Shown: positions 8,929 through 18,551, counted from the stretch's first letter. The stretch: DNA of 64,000 nucleotides from Chachezhania sediminis (GCF_009765275.1 NZ_VOPH01000007.1:1-64000), one strand, 5' to 3'. Program-made: numbers and translations. The notes: generated by a model not told the origin, from the letters alone.

Positions 8929-10167
8929 TCAGACCCGTTCGATGATGATCGCCGGCGCCATGCCGCCGGCGGCGCACATGGTCACTAGGCCGGTCTTCAG
9001 ATCGCGGCGTTCCAGTTCGTCCAGCAACGTGCCGACCAGCATGGCGCCGGTGGCGCCGATCGGGTGACCCAGGGCGATGGCGCCGCCGTTCACGTTGACC
9101 CTGTCGCGGTCCAGCTTCAGGTCGCGGATGAATTTCTCGGCCACGACGGCGAAGGCTTCGTTGATTTCGAACAGGTCGATCTGGTCCAACGTCATGCCGG
9201 CCCGGGCCAGCACCTTGCGGGCGGCGGGGATGGGGCCGTTCAGCATCAGTTCGGGACTGTCGCCGACATTGGCCATGGCCACGATCCGGGCGCGGGGCGT
9301 CCATCCGTTTTCGGCGCAGGCCCGTTTCGACGCCAGCAGCATCGCCGCCGCGCCGTCGACCACACCGGACGACGTTCCGGCATGGTGGATGAAGTCGATG
9401 TCCAGATCGGGCAGCACACGCCGGATCAGGTCCAGCTGCGTGGTCCCGTCCTCGTCGACCGGGGAATGGGCGATGCCCTCGAAGACCGGCTTCAACCCGG
9501 CCAGTGTCTCCAGCGTGGTGGACGGCCGCGGATATTCCTCGTGATCCAGCAGGACCTGACCGTCCGCGTCCCGCACGACGATGGTGGAGCGCGCGAAAAG
9601 CCCGGCCTTGATCGCCGCATCCGCGCGGCGCTGGCTTTCGACCGCCAGTTCCTCGGTCGCGCGGCGCGAGATGCCCTCCATCGACGCTATCGCATCGGCA
9701 CAGATGCCCTGCGCGACCTGCGGATGCAGGCGGCGCAGGTTCATGTTGTCGGAATCGAAGAGCTTCGTCCGCGCGGCCTTCTGGTTGCCATAGTTGAACG
9801 ACATCATCTCGGACCCGCCCGAGATCACGATGTCCTCCATCCCCGACATGACCGAGGCGGCGCCGAAGTGGATGGCGGTCAGGGCCGATCCGCAGAACCG
9901 GTCCAGCGTGACGCCGGACGCCTTGACGTCATAACCCGCCGCCAGCGCCGTCATCCGGCCCAGATCGTTGCCCTGCAGGTTCTGCTGGTTCGAACACCCC
10001 CAGACGATGTCGTCGACCCTGTCGGTCGGCAGATCGGTCCGGTCCTTCAGGGCGCGCAGCACGGTGGCGCCCAGTTCCTGCGGGTGAAGCCCGGACAGGG
10101 CCCCCTTGCCGATCCTTCCCAAGCCGCGGGGCGTGCGGCAGTGATCGACGATATAGGCGTCCGCCAT
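8929..10167 (-). CDS. Acetyl-CoA acetyltransferase-type thiolase
   Basis: A 412-residue thiolase. The acyl-accepting cysteine lies in DRFCGSALTAI, the catalytic histidine in GHPIGATGAM and the second cysteine in CAAGGMAPA; INEAF is also present. The start at 10167 gives the normal N-terminus (ADAYIVDHCRTPRG); the frame is open further upstream but without homology. It is the last gene of the second transporter operon, downstream of the binding protein, and probably performs the thiolytic step on the product of the imported acid. Confidence 0.92.
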   Translation of the reverse strand: MADAYIVDHCRTPRGLGRIGKGALSGLHPQELGATVLRALKDRTDLPTDRVDDIVWGCSNQQNLQGNDLGRMTALAAGYDVKASGVTLDRFCGSALTAIHFGAASVMSGMEDIVISGGSEMMSFNYGNQKAARTKLFDSDNMNLRRLHPQVAQGICADAIASMEGISRRATEELAVESQRRADAAIKAGLFARSTIVVRDADGQVLLDHEEYPRPSTTLETLAGLKPVFEGIAHSPVDEDGTTQLDLIRRVLPDLDIDFIHHAGTSSGVVDGAAAMLLASKRACAENGWTPRARIVAMANVGDSPELMLNGPIPAARKVLARAGMTLDQIDLFEINEAFAVVAEKFIRDLKLDRDRVNVNGGAIALGHPIGATGAMLVGTLLDELERRDLKTGLVTMCAAGGMAPAIIIERV

Positions 10168-10244
10168 GACGGGTCTCCGATATTGCTGGCAGTCTTGAAA
10201 CTGGTCGGGCCGGCCCCGCAAGGGACCGGCCCGGTGCCCGTCGA

Positions 10245-11396
10245 TCAATCGACAGGGACGTAGCTGAGCGTGTCGTAATCGGCGCGCATGACCGTCACCT
10301 TCGAGTTCGAGAACCGGTTGTCCGGCCCGAACTTGATCGGCGACATGACACCGGTATCCACCGCTGCATCGTTCTGCATCTTCTCGATGGTGCAGGCCCA
10401 GGTCAGGTCCTCGGCACAGTTCTTCATCGCGTCCAGCAGCGCCACGGTCGAGGAATAGCCCGTCATCGTGTAGCGGTTGACGCGCTTGACCTCGTCCTCG
10501 GTCAGGTACTTGGACGCCAGTTCCAGGAACGCCTTGCCGGCCTCCGACTGCAGCGGGACGACATAGTCGACGCTGTAGATGCCGTCGCTGGCCGGGCCGA
10601 TGGCCTTCAGCACCTCGGGCACGCGGCCGGGCCAGAAGGTGGCGATGACCGGATCGATGCCCAGCTTCTCGGCCTCCTTCACCATGGCGATGTTTTCCGA
10701 GATGATGCCGCCGGCGATCAGGACCTCGACACCGGCATCCTTGACCCGCAGCATCTCGGACGCGAAATCCTTCTGGCCGCGGGCATACTTGGTTTCATAG
10801 ACGACATCGATCTGTGCCTCTTTCCCGGCCTCGGCCAGGCCGGTGGCCAGCGATTTGCCATAGTCGTCGTCCTGCAGGATGACGCCCCATTTCTTGCCCG
10901 GATAGGTCTTGGCCAGGTAGAGCGCCAGCTGGCGCATGCCTTCGGTATAGGACTGGCCGACGACGAAGATGTTGTTGTTCGGCGGCTCGTAAAGCGGCGG
11001 CAGCGGGCCGATCGGGACCATGGCGGGAATGCCGATCCCCTTGACCACGGGCATTGCCGCCAACGCCTGGCCCGATCCCGACAGGGCGGTCAGCGCGAAC
11101 ACCTTGTCGACGCCCACCAGCTTGCGGACCGACTGGATCGTGCGAGAGGTGACATAGCCGTCGTCTTCCGCGACCAGCTTCACCTGCCGGCCGCCGATGC
11201 CGCCATTGGCGTTCACCTCGGCCAGGGCCAGCCGCACACCCAGGTTGTGGGCCACGCCCAGCAGGGCAGGGGGGCCGGTCAGGGGCTCGACCTCGCCCAG
11301 AAGGATTTCATTGTCCGTCACGCCCTGGTCGGCGGCGTACAGCGCGCCGGGCGCGGTCAGCAGCGTCAGGGCTGCAAGCGCGTTCATCAACTTCAT
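10245..11396 (-). CDS. Periplasmic substrate-binding protein of second HAAT transporter
   Basis: A 383-residue type-I periplasmic binding protein. The start at 11396 follows a GAGGGAGGA-like ribosome site and yields a signal peptide (KLMNALAALTLLTAPGALYA) cleaved before ADQGVTDNEI. The mature N-terminus GVTDNEILLGEVEPLTGP matches the HAAT family. It belongs to the minus-strand operon livF-livG-synthetase-livH-livM-binding protein-thiolase. Confidence 0.92.
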   Translation of the reverse strand: MKLMNALAALTLLTAPGALYAADQGVTDNEILLGEVEPLTGPPALLGVAHNLGVRLALAEVNANGGIGGRQVKLVAEDDGYVTSRTIQSVRKLVGVDKVFALTALSGSGQALAAMPVVKGIGIPAMVPIGPLPPLYEPPNNNIFVVGQSYTEGMRQLALYLAKTYPGKKWGVILQDDDYGKSLATGLAEAGKEAQIDVVYETKYARGQKDFASEMLRVKDAGVEVLIAGGIISENIAMVKEAEKLGIDPVIATFWPGRVPEVLKAIGPASDGIYSVDYVVPLQSEAGKAFLELASKYLTEDEVKRVNRYTMTGYSSTVALLDAMKNCAEDLTWACTIEKMQNDAAVDTGVMSPIKFGPDNRFSNSKVTVMRADYDTLSYVPVD

Positions 11397-11425
11397 GGTT
11401 TCCTCCCTCGTCGATGATGTTGGTG

Positions 11426-12472
11426 TCAGTAGCGCAGGGGCCACAGCGTCCACACGCGCCGGGCATCCTGCCATAGCCCCATCAGCCCGTGCGGCTGCAG
11501 CCTGAGGAACAGGATGATCACCAGACCGTAGAGAAGCCCCTTGATTTCATGGGCGCTGGTCGACAGCAGGCCCTGTGCCCCGTCGCCCAGAAGCGAGAAG
11601 ATCATCGACGTGACCTCGGGCAGGCCGACCAGGAAGATCGCGCCCAGGATGGCGCCGGCGATGCTGCCGATGCCGCCCACGATCAGGATCGCCAGTGCCT
11701 CGATCGCCAGCAGGAACGGGAAGCCGTCGACCGTCACGAAGCTGAGGAAGATCCCGTAAAGCGCGCCCGAGATGCCGACGATGAACGAGCTCGTCATGAA
11801 GGCGTAGATCTTGTAGGACCGCAGGTCGATGCCCATCACCCGCGCGGCGTTGTCGTTGTCACGGATGGCGACCAGCGCGCGGCCGATGCGCGACCGGCGC
11901 AGGTTCAGGCAGGCCAGAACCGTCAGCAACGCCACGCCGATGCAGAGGTAATAGAACTTCTGATCGGTATCGAAGGCAAAGCCCAGGATCGTGGGCCGGT
12001 TCACGAAGATGCCCGACGACCCGTTGGTCAGCCCGTCGAATTCCAGCACCAGGTGGTTGACGATGAAGGCCGAGGCCATGGTCGTGATCGCCAGATAAAG
12101 CCCGGTCAGCCGCAGTGACGGGATACCCACCACCACGCTGGCCAGTGCCGGCACGATCCCGGCCAGCGCAAGGCCAGCCAGCGGCGGCCACCCCCAGCTT
12201 TCGGTCGAAATCGCATAGGAATAGGCGCCCAGCACCATGAAGGCGGTCTGCCCCAGCGAGATCAGGCCGGTCCAGCCGGTCAGCACGTTCAGGCCCATCG
12301 CTCCGACCGCGGTGATGGCCATGAGGGTGATCAGCGACAGCCCGTAATAGTCGAAGTAGAGCGGCGCGAGCGCCAGGGCGGCCAGGGCGATGGCGATCCA
12401 GACCCGCTGCGACAGCGCATCGGTCAGGTCGACATGCCGGGCGATGGTTTCCTTGTAGTATCCGCTGCGCAT
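11426..12472 (-). CDS. HAAT ABC permease, LivM family (second system)
   Basis: A 348-residue membrane permease. The LivM signature TGWTGLISLGQTAFMVLGAYS, the coupling region AIRDNDNAARVMGI and IVGGIGSIAGAILGA are visible, with about ten hydrophobic helices. I placed the start at 12472 (MRSGYYKE), one base after the LivH stop; the longer frame starts inside LivH. It ends 29 bases before the binding-protein start. Confidence 0.92.
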   Translation of the reverse strand: MRSGYYKETIARHVDLTDALSQRVWIAIALAALALAPLYFDYYGLSLITLMAITAVGAMGLNVLTGWTGLISLGQTAFMVLGAYSYAISTESWGWPPLAGLALAGIVPALASVVVGIPSLRLTGLYLAITTMASAFIVNHLVLEFDGLTNGSSGIFVNRPTILGFAFDTDQKFYYLCIGVALLTVLACLNLRRSRIGRALVAIRDNDNAARVMGIDLRSYKIYAFMTSSFIVGISGALYGIFLSFVTVDGFPFLLAIEALAILIVGGIGSIAGAILGAIFLVGLPEVTSMIFSLLGDGAQGLLSTSAHEIKGLLYGLVIILFLRLQPHGLMGLWQDARRVWTLWPLRY

Positions 12473-12473
12473 G

Positions 12474-13346
12474 TCAGAGCCTTTCGATGCGTTTTTCGCC
12501 AAAGAGGCCATAGGGACGGATCATCAGGATCAGGATGATGATCACGAAACCTGCGACTTCCTTCAGGCCGGAGCTCAGGTAGCCGCCGACCAGGTTTTCG
12601 GTGATGCCCACGACCAGCCCGCCGACGGCGGACCCGATGATCGCGTCCAGCCCCCCCAGGATGGTGGCCGGGAAGGCCTTCAGGCCCAGGGCATAAAGGC
12701 TGGGGGACAGTTCCGCGCCGATGGCGAAAAGCACCCCGGCCACGCCGGACAGCACGGCCGCCGCGCCCCAGGCCGCCATCTGGACCTTGCCGCTGTTCAC
12801 GCCCATCAGCTGTGCGGTGCCGTCGTCCGAGGCCACTGCCCGCATCGCCACGCCGAAGCGCGAGTAGCGGAAGAAGGCCCACATCGCGACGATGGCGGCG
12901 AACAGGAACAGGATCACGCCGATCTGGGCGACCCGGACGCGGACGTCGCCAAGGGTCACCAGCGCGTCGCCGGCGGGAATGCCCATGCCGTGGGGCAGGC
13001 CGTCCCAGACCAGGATCACCAGCGATCGGAAGATCACCGACAGACCGATCGTCACCATGATCTGCGACAGGATCGGTTCGTTCATCATCGGCCGGATCGC
13101 GATCCGTTCGACCGCCAGCGCGAAGACGATGGCGAACAGGATCGACCCCGCCGCGACGATGAACGGATTGCCGTCGACCGAGGTCGAGATCGACCAGGCC
13201 ACATAGGCCGTGATCATCGCCATCTCGCCCTGGGCGAAATTCAGAAGGCCCGTCGACTTGTAGATGATCGCGAAACTCATCGCGATCAGGCCGTAGACGG
13301 CGCCAACGGCCAGTCCCGAGGCCAGCAGGTTCACAAGATAGCTCAT
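12474..13346 (-). CDS. HAAT ABC permease, LivH family (second system)
   Basis: A 290-residue membrane permease of normal LivH length, beginning YLVNLLASGLAVGAVYGLIA and including NFAQGEMAMI and PATILGGLDAIIGSAVGGL, family hallmarks. It overlaps the upstream synthetase stop by 4 bases (ATGA) and is followed after one base by the LivM gene, so channel subunits and the synthetase are translationally coupled. Confidence 0.93.
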   Translation of the reverse strand: MSYLVNLLASGLAVGAVYGLIAMSFAIIYKSTGLLNFAQGEMAMITAYVAWSISTSVDGNPFIVAAGSILFAIVFALAVERIAIRPMMNEPILSQIMVTIGLSVIFRSLVILVWDGLPHGMGIPAGDALVTLGDVRVRVAQIGVILFLFAAIVAMWAFFRYSRFGVAMRAVASDDGTAQLMGVNSGKVQMAAWGAAAVLSGVAGVLFAIGAELSPSLYALGLKAFPATILGGLDAIIGSAVGGLVVGITENLVGGYLSSGLKEVAGFVIIILILMIRPYGLFGEKRIERL

Positions 13347-15286
13347 GCCGGGGCCTTTCCGTAGATCAGTTCCAGTTCGCGGGCGAACTTCTTGTCGATC
13401 ACCGACCGGCGCACCTTCTGGGTGGCGGTCAACTCGCCATCGTCGTGGTCCAGTTCCTTTTCCAGGATCACGAACTTGCGGATGTTCTCGACCCGGGCGA
13501 ACCGCTGGTTGGCCTCGTCGACGATGTCCTGCACCAGGTCCCGCACTTCGGGCAGCTGCGACAGGGACTTGTAGGTCGTGTAGGACAGCGACCTGTCCGA
13601 GGCCCAGAGCCCGACATTGTCGAAGTCGATCACGATCAGCGCGCCCAGGTACTTGCGGCCGTCACCTGTGACGATGACCTCCTTGATGTATGGGCTGTCC
13701 TTCAGGGCGTTCTCGATTTCCGAGGGCGCGATGTTCTTGCCGCCCGAGGTGATGATGATCGCCTTCTTGCGGTCGACGACCGAGATTTCGCCATTGTCGA
13801 AGACGGTGACGATGTCGCCCGACAGCAGCATGCCGTCCTGCATCGTCTTCTGCGTTGCCTCCGGATCGCGGAAGTACCCCTTGAAGATCGCGGGGCTGCC
13901 GATCAGGATTTCGCCGTCAGGGGCGACGTCATAGGTCGTGCCCTCCAGCGGCAGGCCGCAGCCGCCCAGCCGGAAATGGCCCGGGGTCTGGATGAACACG
14001 CAGCCCGCGACTTCGGTCATGCCATAGCCCTGGCTCAGCGGCAGGCCGATGACAGAGAAGAACCGGATCGTTTCGGGCGACACCGCCGCACCGGCACACA
14101 GGCGGTGATAGGTCCGGTCCAGCCCCATGAAGCGCTGGATGTTGCGGAACAGAAGCCAGTGCAGCAGCCAGGCCTGAAGCCTGCGCCCGGCCGGCAGCCG
14201 GCCGTCATTGGCCTGGCGCAGGTCGTCCAGCGCCCGGCCCTTTTTCAGCAGCCAGCCCGCCACCCGCTTCTGGATCGGTCCGGATTCCTTCAGCCGGAAT
14301 TCGAAGCCTTCCTTCATCTTTTCCCAGATCCGGGGAACGCCGACCATGAAGGTCGGGGCGATCTCGCGCACGTTCTCGTTCACCGTGTCGATGCTTTCGG
14401 CAAAGCTGACCGTGCCGCCGACACAGAGCAGCATCGCCATGGAATAGCACCGTTCCGCCGCATGGCAGAGCGGCAGGTAGCCGACTGCATCGATCCGGCG
14501 CGTATCGGCGCCGACCGCGCGGGCATAGTTGTAGGTGGAATAGATGATGTTGCGATGGGTCATCATCGCCCCCTTGGGCGGACCCGTGGTCCCCGAGGTA
14601 TAGACCATCAGCGCGACATCGTCGGGCGAGGTATCCTCGATCAGCGCGTCGATGACCGCTTCCGCGTCGGGCTGGCTGGCGGCCCAGGCATCGCCCCTTG
14701 CCAGAAAGTCCTCGAACGAAGACAGGTAGGGCTGGGCATAGTCGCGCATGCCTTTCATGTCGACGCAGACCACGCTTTCCAGGTCGGGCAGGCCGCCGGC
14801 ATTGACCTGCGCGTCCAGCACCTTGTCGGTCTGCTCCTGGTCGCCGCAGACGGCCAGCCGCGCGGCGGAATGACGGACGATGTACTGAAGTTCCGGCCAG
14901 GGGTTCGTGGGATAGATGCCCACCGGGACCGCACCGATCAGTTCGGCGCCCAAATCCGAGAAATACCACTCGGGCGAGTTCTCGGAAGCGATGATGATCC
15001 GGTCGCCCCGCTTGATGCCCGCGGACAGAAGCGCGAAGGCAAAACGTTTCGCCTGACGGTAGTAATGGGCCCAGTCGTGACGTCGCCAGACGCCCAGATC
15101 CTTTTCGCGCAAGGCCAGCCCGGTCGGATGCCGGCGCGCATGTTCGCGCAGAAGCCGCGGCAACGTACCCGTGCCGGCCTTCAGGTTGGCGGGATCGAAC
15201 GGGTCGAACCGCGCCGGCAGGCGCGCCGCGGCGTCGTCGAACAGCGTGGCCAGTTCGATGGTCGGAGGAGAGGCGAGATCGTTCAT
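13343..15286 (-). CDS. AMP-dependent long-chain-type acyl-CoA synthetase (second system)
   Basis: A 647-residue acyl-CoA synthetase. Motifs are YTSGTTGPPKGAMMTH (near residue 233), SQGYGMTEVAG (near 418), LLSGDIVTVFDNGEISVVDRK and SGGKNIAPSEIEN. It is a paralogue of the synthetase at 3259 and, like it, sits inside a HAAT operon between ATPase and permease genes. It overlaps LivG before it (4 bases) and LivH after it (4 bases). The role is CoA activation of the imported acid; the chain or ring specificity is unknown. Confidence 0.9.
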   Translation of the reverse strand: MNDLASPPTIELATLFDDAAARLPARFDPFDPANLKAGTGTLPRLLREHARRHPTGLALREKDLGVWRRHDWAHYYRQAKRFAFALLSAGIKRGDRIIIASENSPEWYFSDLGAELIGAVPVGIYPTNPWPELQYIVRHSAARLAVCGDQEQTDKVLDAQVNAGGLPDLESVVCVDMKGMRDYAQPYLSSFEDFLARGDAWAASQPDAEAVIDALIEDTSPDDVALMVYTSGTTGPPKGAMMTHRNIIYSTYNYARAVGADTRRIDAVGYLPLCHAAERCYSMAMLLCVGGTVSFAESIDTVNENVREIAPTFMVGVPRIWEKMKEGFEFRLKESGPIQKRVAGWLLKKGRALDDLRQANDGRLPAGRRLQAWLLHWLLFRNIQRFMGLDRTYHRLCAGAAVSPETIRFFSVIGLPLSQGYGMTEVAGCVFIQTPGHFRLGGCGLPLEGTTYDVAPDGEILIGSPAIFKGYFRDPEATQKTMQDGMLLSGDIVTVFDNGEISVVDRKKAIIITSGGKNIAPSEIENALKDSPYIKEVIVTGDGRKYLGALIVIDFDNVGLWASDRSLSYTTYKSLSQLPEVRDLVQDIVDEANQRFARVENIRKFVILEKELDHDDGELTATQKVRRSVIDKKFARELELIYGKAPA

Positions 15287-16101
15287 GCGACGGCTCCGGT
15301 CTGGATCGGGGCAGCGGCGGCCGGGCCTTCGCCCGAGCCATGGCCCAGATAGGCCTCGATGACGCCGGCGTGGCTTTGCACCTCGTGCGGCAGACCTTCG
15401 GTAATCGTGCTGCCGAAGTTCAGCGCATGGACCCGGTCGGAAATGTCCATCACCAGATGCATGTCGTGTTCTATCAGCAGGATCGAGACGCCCAGGTCGT
15501 CGCGCGTGTCCAGGATGAACCGGGCGATGTCCTCGGTCTCTTCCTGGTTCATGCCGGCCACGATTTCATCCAGCAGCAGCACCTTGGGCGAGGTTGCCAG
15601 CGCCCGGCCCAGTTCGACCCGCTTCTGCAGGCCATAGGGCAGGGTGCCCACGGTCTTGTCGCGGATATGTTCGATTTCCAGGAAGTCGATGATCTTTTCG
15701 ACCGTGTGCCGGAACGCGATTTCCTCGCGCCGGGCCCGGCCGAAATGAAAGGCGGCCTCCAGGACCGACGTCTTCATCCGCCAGTGGCAGCCGACCAGCA
15801 GGTTGTCGACCACGGTGCCGTGCTTGAAAAGGGCCAGATTCTGGAAGGTGCGTCCGATGCCCAGCTGGGCATAGCGGTGCCCGGGCACCCGCGCCAGGTC
15901 CTGCCCTTCAATCGAGATCTGTCCCGACGACACCGGCAGTACGCCAGAGATCAGGTTGAACAGCGTCGTCTTGCCGGCGCCGTTGGGACCGATGATCGAC
16001 ACGATCTCGCCCTTGTCGACATGCAGTGAGACGCCGTTCACGGCCGAGATGCCGCCGAACTTCTTCGTGACGTTCTCCAGCTGAAGTAGGTGCCGGGTCA
16101 T
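15283..16101 (-). CDS. HAAT ABC transporter ATP-binding protein, LivG family (second system)
   Basis: A 272-residue ATPase with Walker A GPNGAGKTT, signature TLPYGLQKRVELGRAL, Walker B VLLLDEIVAGMNQEE and H-loop IEHDMHLVM. The ATG at 16101 overlaps the LivF stop (ATGA), so I prefer it to a GTG nine bases upstream. The alanine/proline-rich tail after AYLGHG is longer than usual. It overlaps the synthetase gene by 4 bases. Confidence 0.91.
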   Translation of the reverse strand: MTRHLLQLENVTKKFGGISAVNGVSLHVDKGEIVSIIGPNGAGKTTLFNLISGVLPVSSGQISIEGQDLARVPGHRYAQLGIGRTFQNLALFKHGTVVDNLLVGCHWRMKTSVLEAAFHFGRARREEIAFRHTVEKIIDFLEIEHIRDKTVGTLPYGLQKRVELGRALATSPKVLLLDEIVAGMNQEETEDIARFILDTRDDLGVSILLIEHDMHLVMDISDRVHALNFGSTITEGLPHEVQSHAGVIEAYLGHGSGEGPAAAAPIQTGAVA

Positions 16102-16937
16102 GACAGCCACCTCTTGCGGCGCTTGTAGTGCTTGATGTCGCGAAAGCTCTTCCGATGCTCGCCGCCGCCCGAAAACCCGAGATAGTATTCCTGAACGTCG
16201 AGGTTCGACCGCGTCTTTTCGGCCGGACCGTCCAGCACGACGCGGCCGTTTTCCATGATGTAGACATAGTCGGCGATTTCCATCGCCTGGGTGGCGTTCT
16301 GTTCGACCAGAAGGATGGTCATGTTCAGCTCGCGCCGCATCCGGGCAATGGTGTCGTAAATCCCGTCGATGATCAGCGGCGCCAGGCCCAGCGACGGTTC
16401 GTCCAGCGCCAGAAGCCGCGGTTCGGCCATCAGCGCGCGTCCAACCGCCACCATCTGTTGTTCGCCCCCTGACAGATAGCCCGAGATCTGGTGACGCCGG
16501 TCCTTCAGCTTGGGGAACAGGTCGAAGACCGCATCGCGCTGGAATTTCATCCGCGCGGTGTCCTTCAGATGTGCGCCCATGGTCAGGTTCTCGTCGACCG
16601 TCAGGTTGGCGAACAGGCGCCGCCCCTCGGGCACCAGGATCAGGCCGGCGCGGACGATGTCCTCGGTCCGGGCATGACCGATGTCACGGCCGCCATAATG
16701 AATCGTGCCCTTCTCGATTTCGCCCTCTTCGCGGTGAAGCGATCCGGTGACCGCTTTCAGCAGCGTGGACTTGCCCGCCCCGTTCGATCCCAGCAGCGCC
16801 ACGACACTGCCTTCGGGGACCGAAAGCGATACGTCGCGCACCGCCTCGACGGCGTTGTCATAGACGATCTGCACATTGCGCAGTTCCAGCAGGGTGGCGG
16901 CGATCTGCGCTGCCGTATCGGGCATAGCTGACGGCAT
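16098..16937 (-). CDS. HAAT ABC transporter ATP-binding protein, LivF family (second system)
   Basis: A 279-residue ATPase and first gene of the second transporter operon. Walker A GSNGAGKST, signature LSGGEQQMVAVGRAL, Walker B LLALDEPSLGLAP, H-loop LLVEQNATQAM and the LivF terminal VQEYYLGF are visible, followed by a basic tail. The start is uncertain: ATGs at 16937 and 16925 and a GTG at 16943 all precede the conserved domain and none has a strong ribosome site. The promoter region upstream (16938-17417) carries two copies of the regulon motif. Confidence 0.9.
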   Translation of the reverse strand: MPSAMPDTAAQIAATLLELRNVQIVYDNAVEAVRDVSLSVPEGSVVALLGSNGAGKSTLLKAVTGSLHREEGEIEKGTIHYGGRDIGHARTEDIVRAGLILVPEGRRLFANLTVDENLTMGAHLKDTARMKFQRDAVFDLFPKLKDRRHQISGYLSGGEQQMVAVGRALMAEPRLLALDEPSLGLAPLIIDGIYDTIARMRRELNMTILLVEQNATQAMEIADYVYIMENGRVVLDGPAEKTRSNLDVQEYYLGFSGGGEHRKSFRDIKHYKRRKRWLS

Positions 16938-17060
16938 CAGCACGCGCGCCCCGCTGATCGGGGCGCCGCGGTGCGGCTACAGGCTTGCATTGCCAGGCTC
17001 CTCTCATTGTCGGTCGGGACCCTTGTGAATGGCCGCGTCCTCTCGCGGAATAATCACAGT

Positions 17061-17078
17061 CCAGTTGACCGGTTTATA
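17061..17078. promoter_or_regulatory. Regulon motif copy A
   Basis: CCAGTTGACCGGTTTATA resembles the inverse complement of the AAACCGG...CGG motif. It lies 124 bases upstream of the livF start. Confidence 0.35.
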
Positions 17079-17128
17079 TATAGTTGCCGATTAGATCTAC
17101 CTTTGCAAGACGTTTCGTGTCAAAGCAG

Positions 17129-17147
17129 ACTGGATAACCGGTTTTAG
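17129..17147. promoter_or_regulatory. Regulon motif copy B
   Basis: ACTGGATAACCGGTTTTAG matches the complement of the copy at 36307 over most of its length (GGATAACCGGTTT shared). It lies 192 bases upstream of the livF operon and far upstream of the racemase-like gene. Confidence 0.4.
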
Positions 17148-17359
17148 ATGTTCGATACTTGCAGGGCCGGAGCGGAACGGGTCGGTATCGGAAAATTCTA
17201 ACGGTTTTATCAGTAGTTCTGCTTTTCATGCGGGGGTTCGGGCTGCTTCTTGTCGATTGGCGTGCTGCGCGGCGCCGAAAATGAACCGGACATTCGTATG
17301 GGGTAAGGACCAGTCAACACAGGTCACGATTCGGATTGCATCGCGACGAAGCCTAATAA

Positions 17360-17381
17360 TAAAACCGGACAGACGGCTTTA
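17360..17381. promoter_or_regulatory. Regulon motif copy C (clearest copy)
   Basis: The core AAACCGGACAGACGGCTTT is an imperfect palindrome (AAA-C-G-C centre G-C-G-TTT pairs). It lies 37 bases before the start at 17418, a normal operator position for a TetR-type repressor. Confidence 0.5.
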
Positions 17382-17417
17382 CTTAGGATGTCGGCTTCGG
17401 CCGGCAGGGAGGATAAA

Positions 17418-18551
17418 ATGACGGCAAGCGGACCACTTTCCCATTTGAAGATCGTCGAGATGGCGGGGCTTGGCCCCTGTCCCCTTGCCGGCCAGCTGAT
17501 GGCCGACCTGGGGGCCGAGGTCATCGTCATCGACCGCGCCTCGGGGTCGCGGGACCCGGCCGAGATCAACCGGCGCAACAAGAAGTCGGTGGCGCTGAAC
17601 CTGAAGTCCGAGGCGGGCCGCGAAGCGGCGCTGCGGTTGATCGGGCGGGCCGATGCCGTCATCGAAGGGTTCCGTCCGGGCGTGATGGAAAAGTTGGGAC
17701 TGGGACCGGCGGTCTGTCAGGCACGCAATCCTGGACTGGTCTTCGGCCGCATGACGGGCTGGGGGCAGACGGGGCCGCTGTCGAAACGTGCGGGCCATGA
17801 CATCAACTACATGTCGCTATCGGGGGCGCTTGCGGCGATGGGGCCCCGGGACAGCGTGCCGAGGCCGCCCCTGAACCTGGTGGCGGATTACGGCGGCGGT
17901 TCGATGTTCCTGATCTTCGGGGTCCTCAGCGCACTGCTGGAACGACAGGTGTCCGGCCGCGGTCAGGTCGTGGATGCCGCCATCGTCGACGGCGTCCCGG
18001 CGATGATGGGGGTCTTCTTCCATCTCATGCAGGCTGGCATCTGGGACACGCAGCGCGAACACAACATGCTGGACGGCGGCGCCCCCTACTATCGCTGCTA
18101 CGAGACGTCGGATGGCAAGTGGATCTCGGTCGGGCCGATCGAGCCGCAGTTCTTTGCCGAACTCTGCCAGAAGGCCGGACTGGAACATGTCGGGCCGCAC
18201 GATCAGGTCGACAAGGCGAACTGGCCCCGGCTGTGCCAGGACTATGCCCGGGTATTTCGCACCAAGACTCGGGACGAATGGACCGCGGTCTTTGTCGACA
18301 GCGATGCCTGCGTGGCCCCAGTGCTGACGCTGGACGAGGTCGAGAGCCATCCCCACAACGCGGACCGCGGGATCTTCTTCCGTCAGGACGGCATTCTGCA
18401 GCCCAGCCCGGCGCCGCGGTTCGATCGGTCTGCCCCAGGGCCGGTCCGTGCCCCGGTCGCGCCGGGGGCAGATTCGGACGCCGTTCTGGCTGCGGCCGGA
18501 TACTCGGCGGACGAAATTGCTTCGATGAAAGCGGACGGGACCCTGACCTGA
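17418..18551 (+). CDS. CaiB/BaiF family protein, probable alpha-methylacyl-CoA racemase
   Basis: A 377-residue family-III CoA-transferase fold protein. The GHDINYMSLSGALA motif (H127) and CYETSDGKWISVGPIEPQFF segment are those of alpha-methylacyl-CoA racemases (AMACR/MCR: His126 and the IEPQF glutamate) rather than of carnitine or formyl-CoA transferases. Racemases invert the 2-methyl centre so that beta-oxidation can proceed, pointing to a methyl-branched acyl-CoA in the pathway. The ATG at 17418 follows GGGAGG by 5 bases; an upstream in-frame start is less likely. It is the first gene right of the divergent promoter region. Confidence 0.83.
   Translation: MTASGPLSHLKIVEMAGLGPCPLAGQLMADLGAEVIVIDRASGSRDPAEINRRNKKSVALNLKSEAGREAALRLIGRADAVIEGFRPGVMEKLGLGPAVCQARNPGLVFGRMTGWGQTGPLSKRAGHDINYMSLSGALAAMGPRDSVPRPPLNLVADYGGGSMFLIFGVLSALLERQVSGRGQVVDAAIVDGVPAMMGVFFHLMQAGIWDTQREHNMLDGGAPYYRCYETSDGKWISVGPIEPQFFAELCQKAGLEHVGPHDQVDKANWPRLCQDYARVFRTKTRDEWTAVFVDSDACVAPVLTLDEVESHPHNADRGIFFRQDGILQPSPAPRFDRSAPGPVRAPVAPGADSDAVLAAAGYSADEIASMKADGTLT

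Larger units (their letters stand above)
16938..17417. promoter_or_regulatory. Divergent promoter region between transporter operon and CoA-transferase-family gene
   Basis: This 480-base gap is clearly richer in A+T than the surrounding genes (for example the run around 17070-17095). It separates the minus-strand livF operon from the plus-strand racemase-like gene. It holds the motif copies listed separately at 17061, 17129 and 17360 and a weaker AACCGGACATTCG at 17284. No coding signal is seen in it. Confidence 0.6.
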
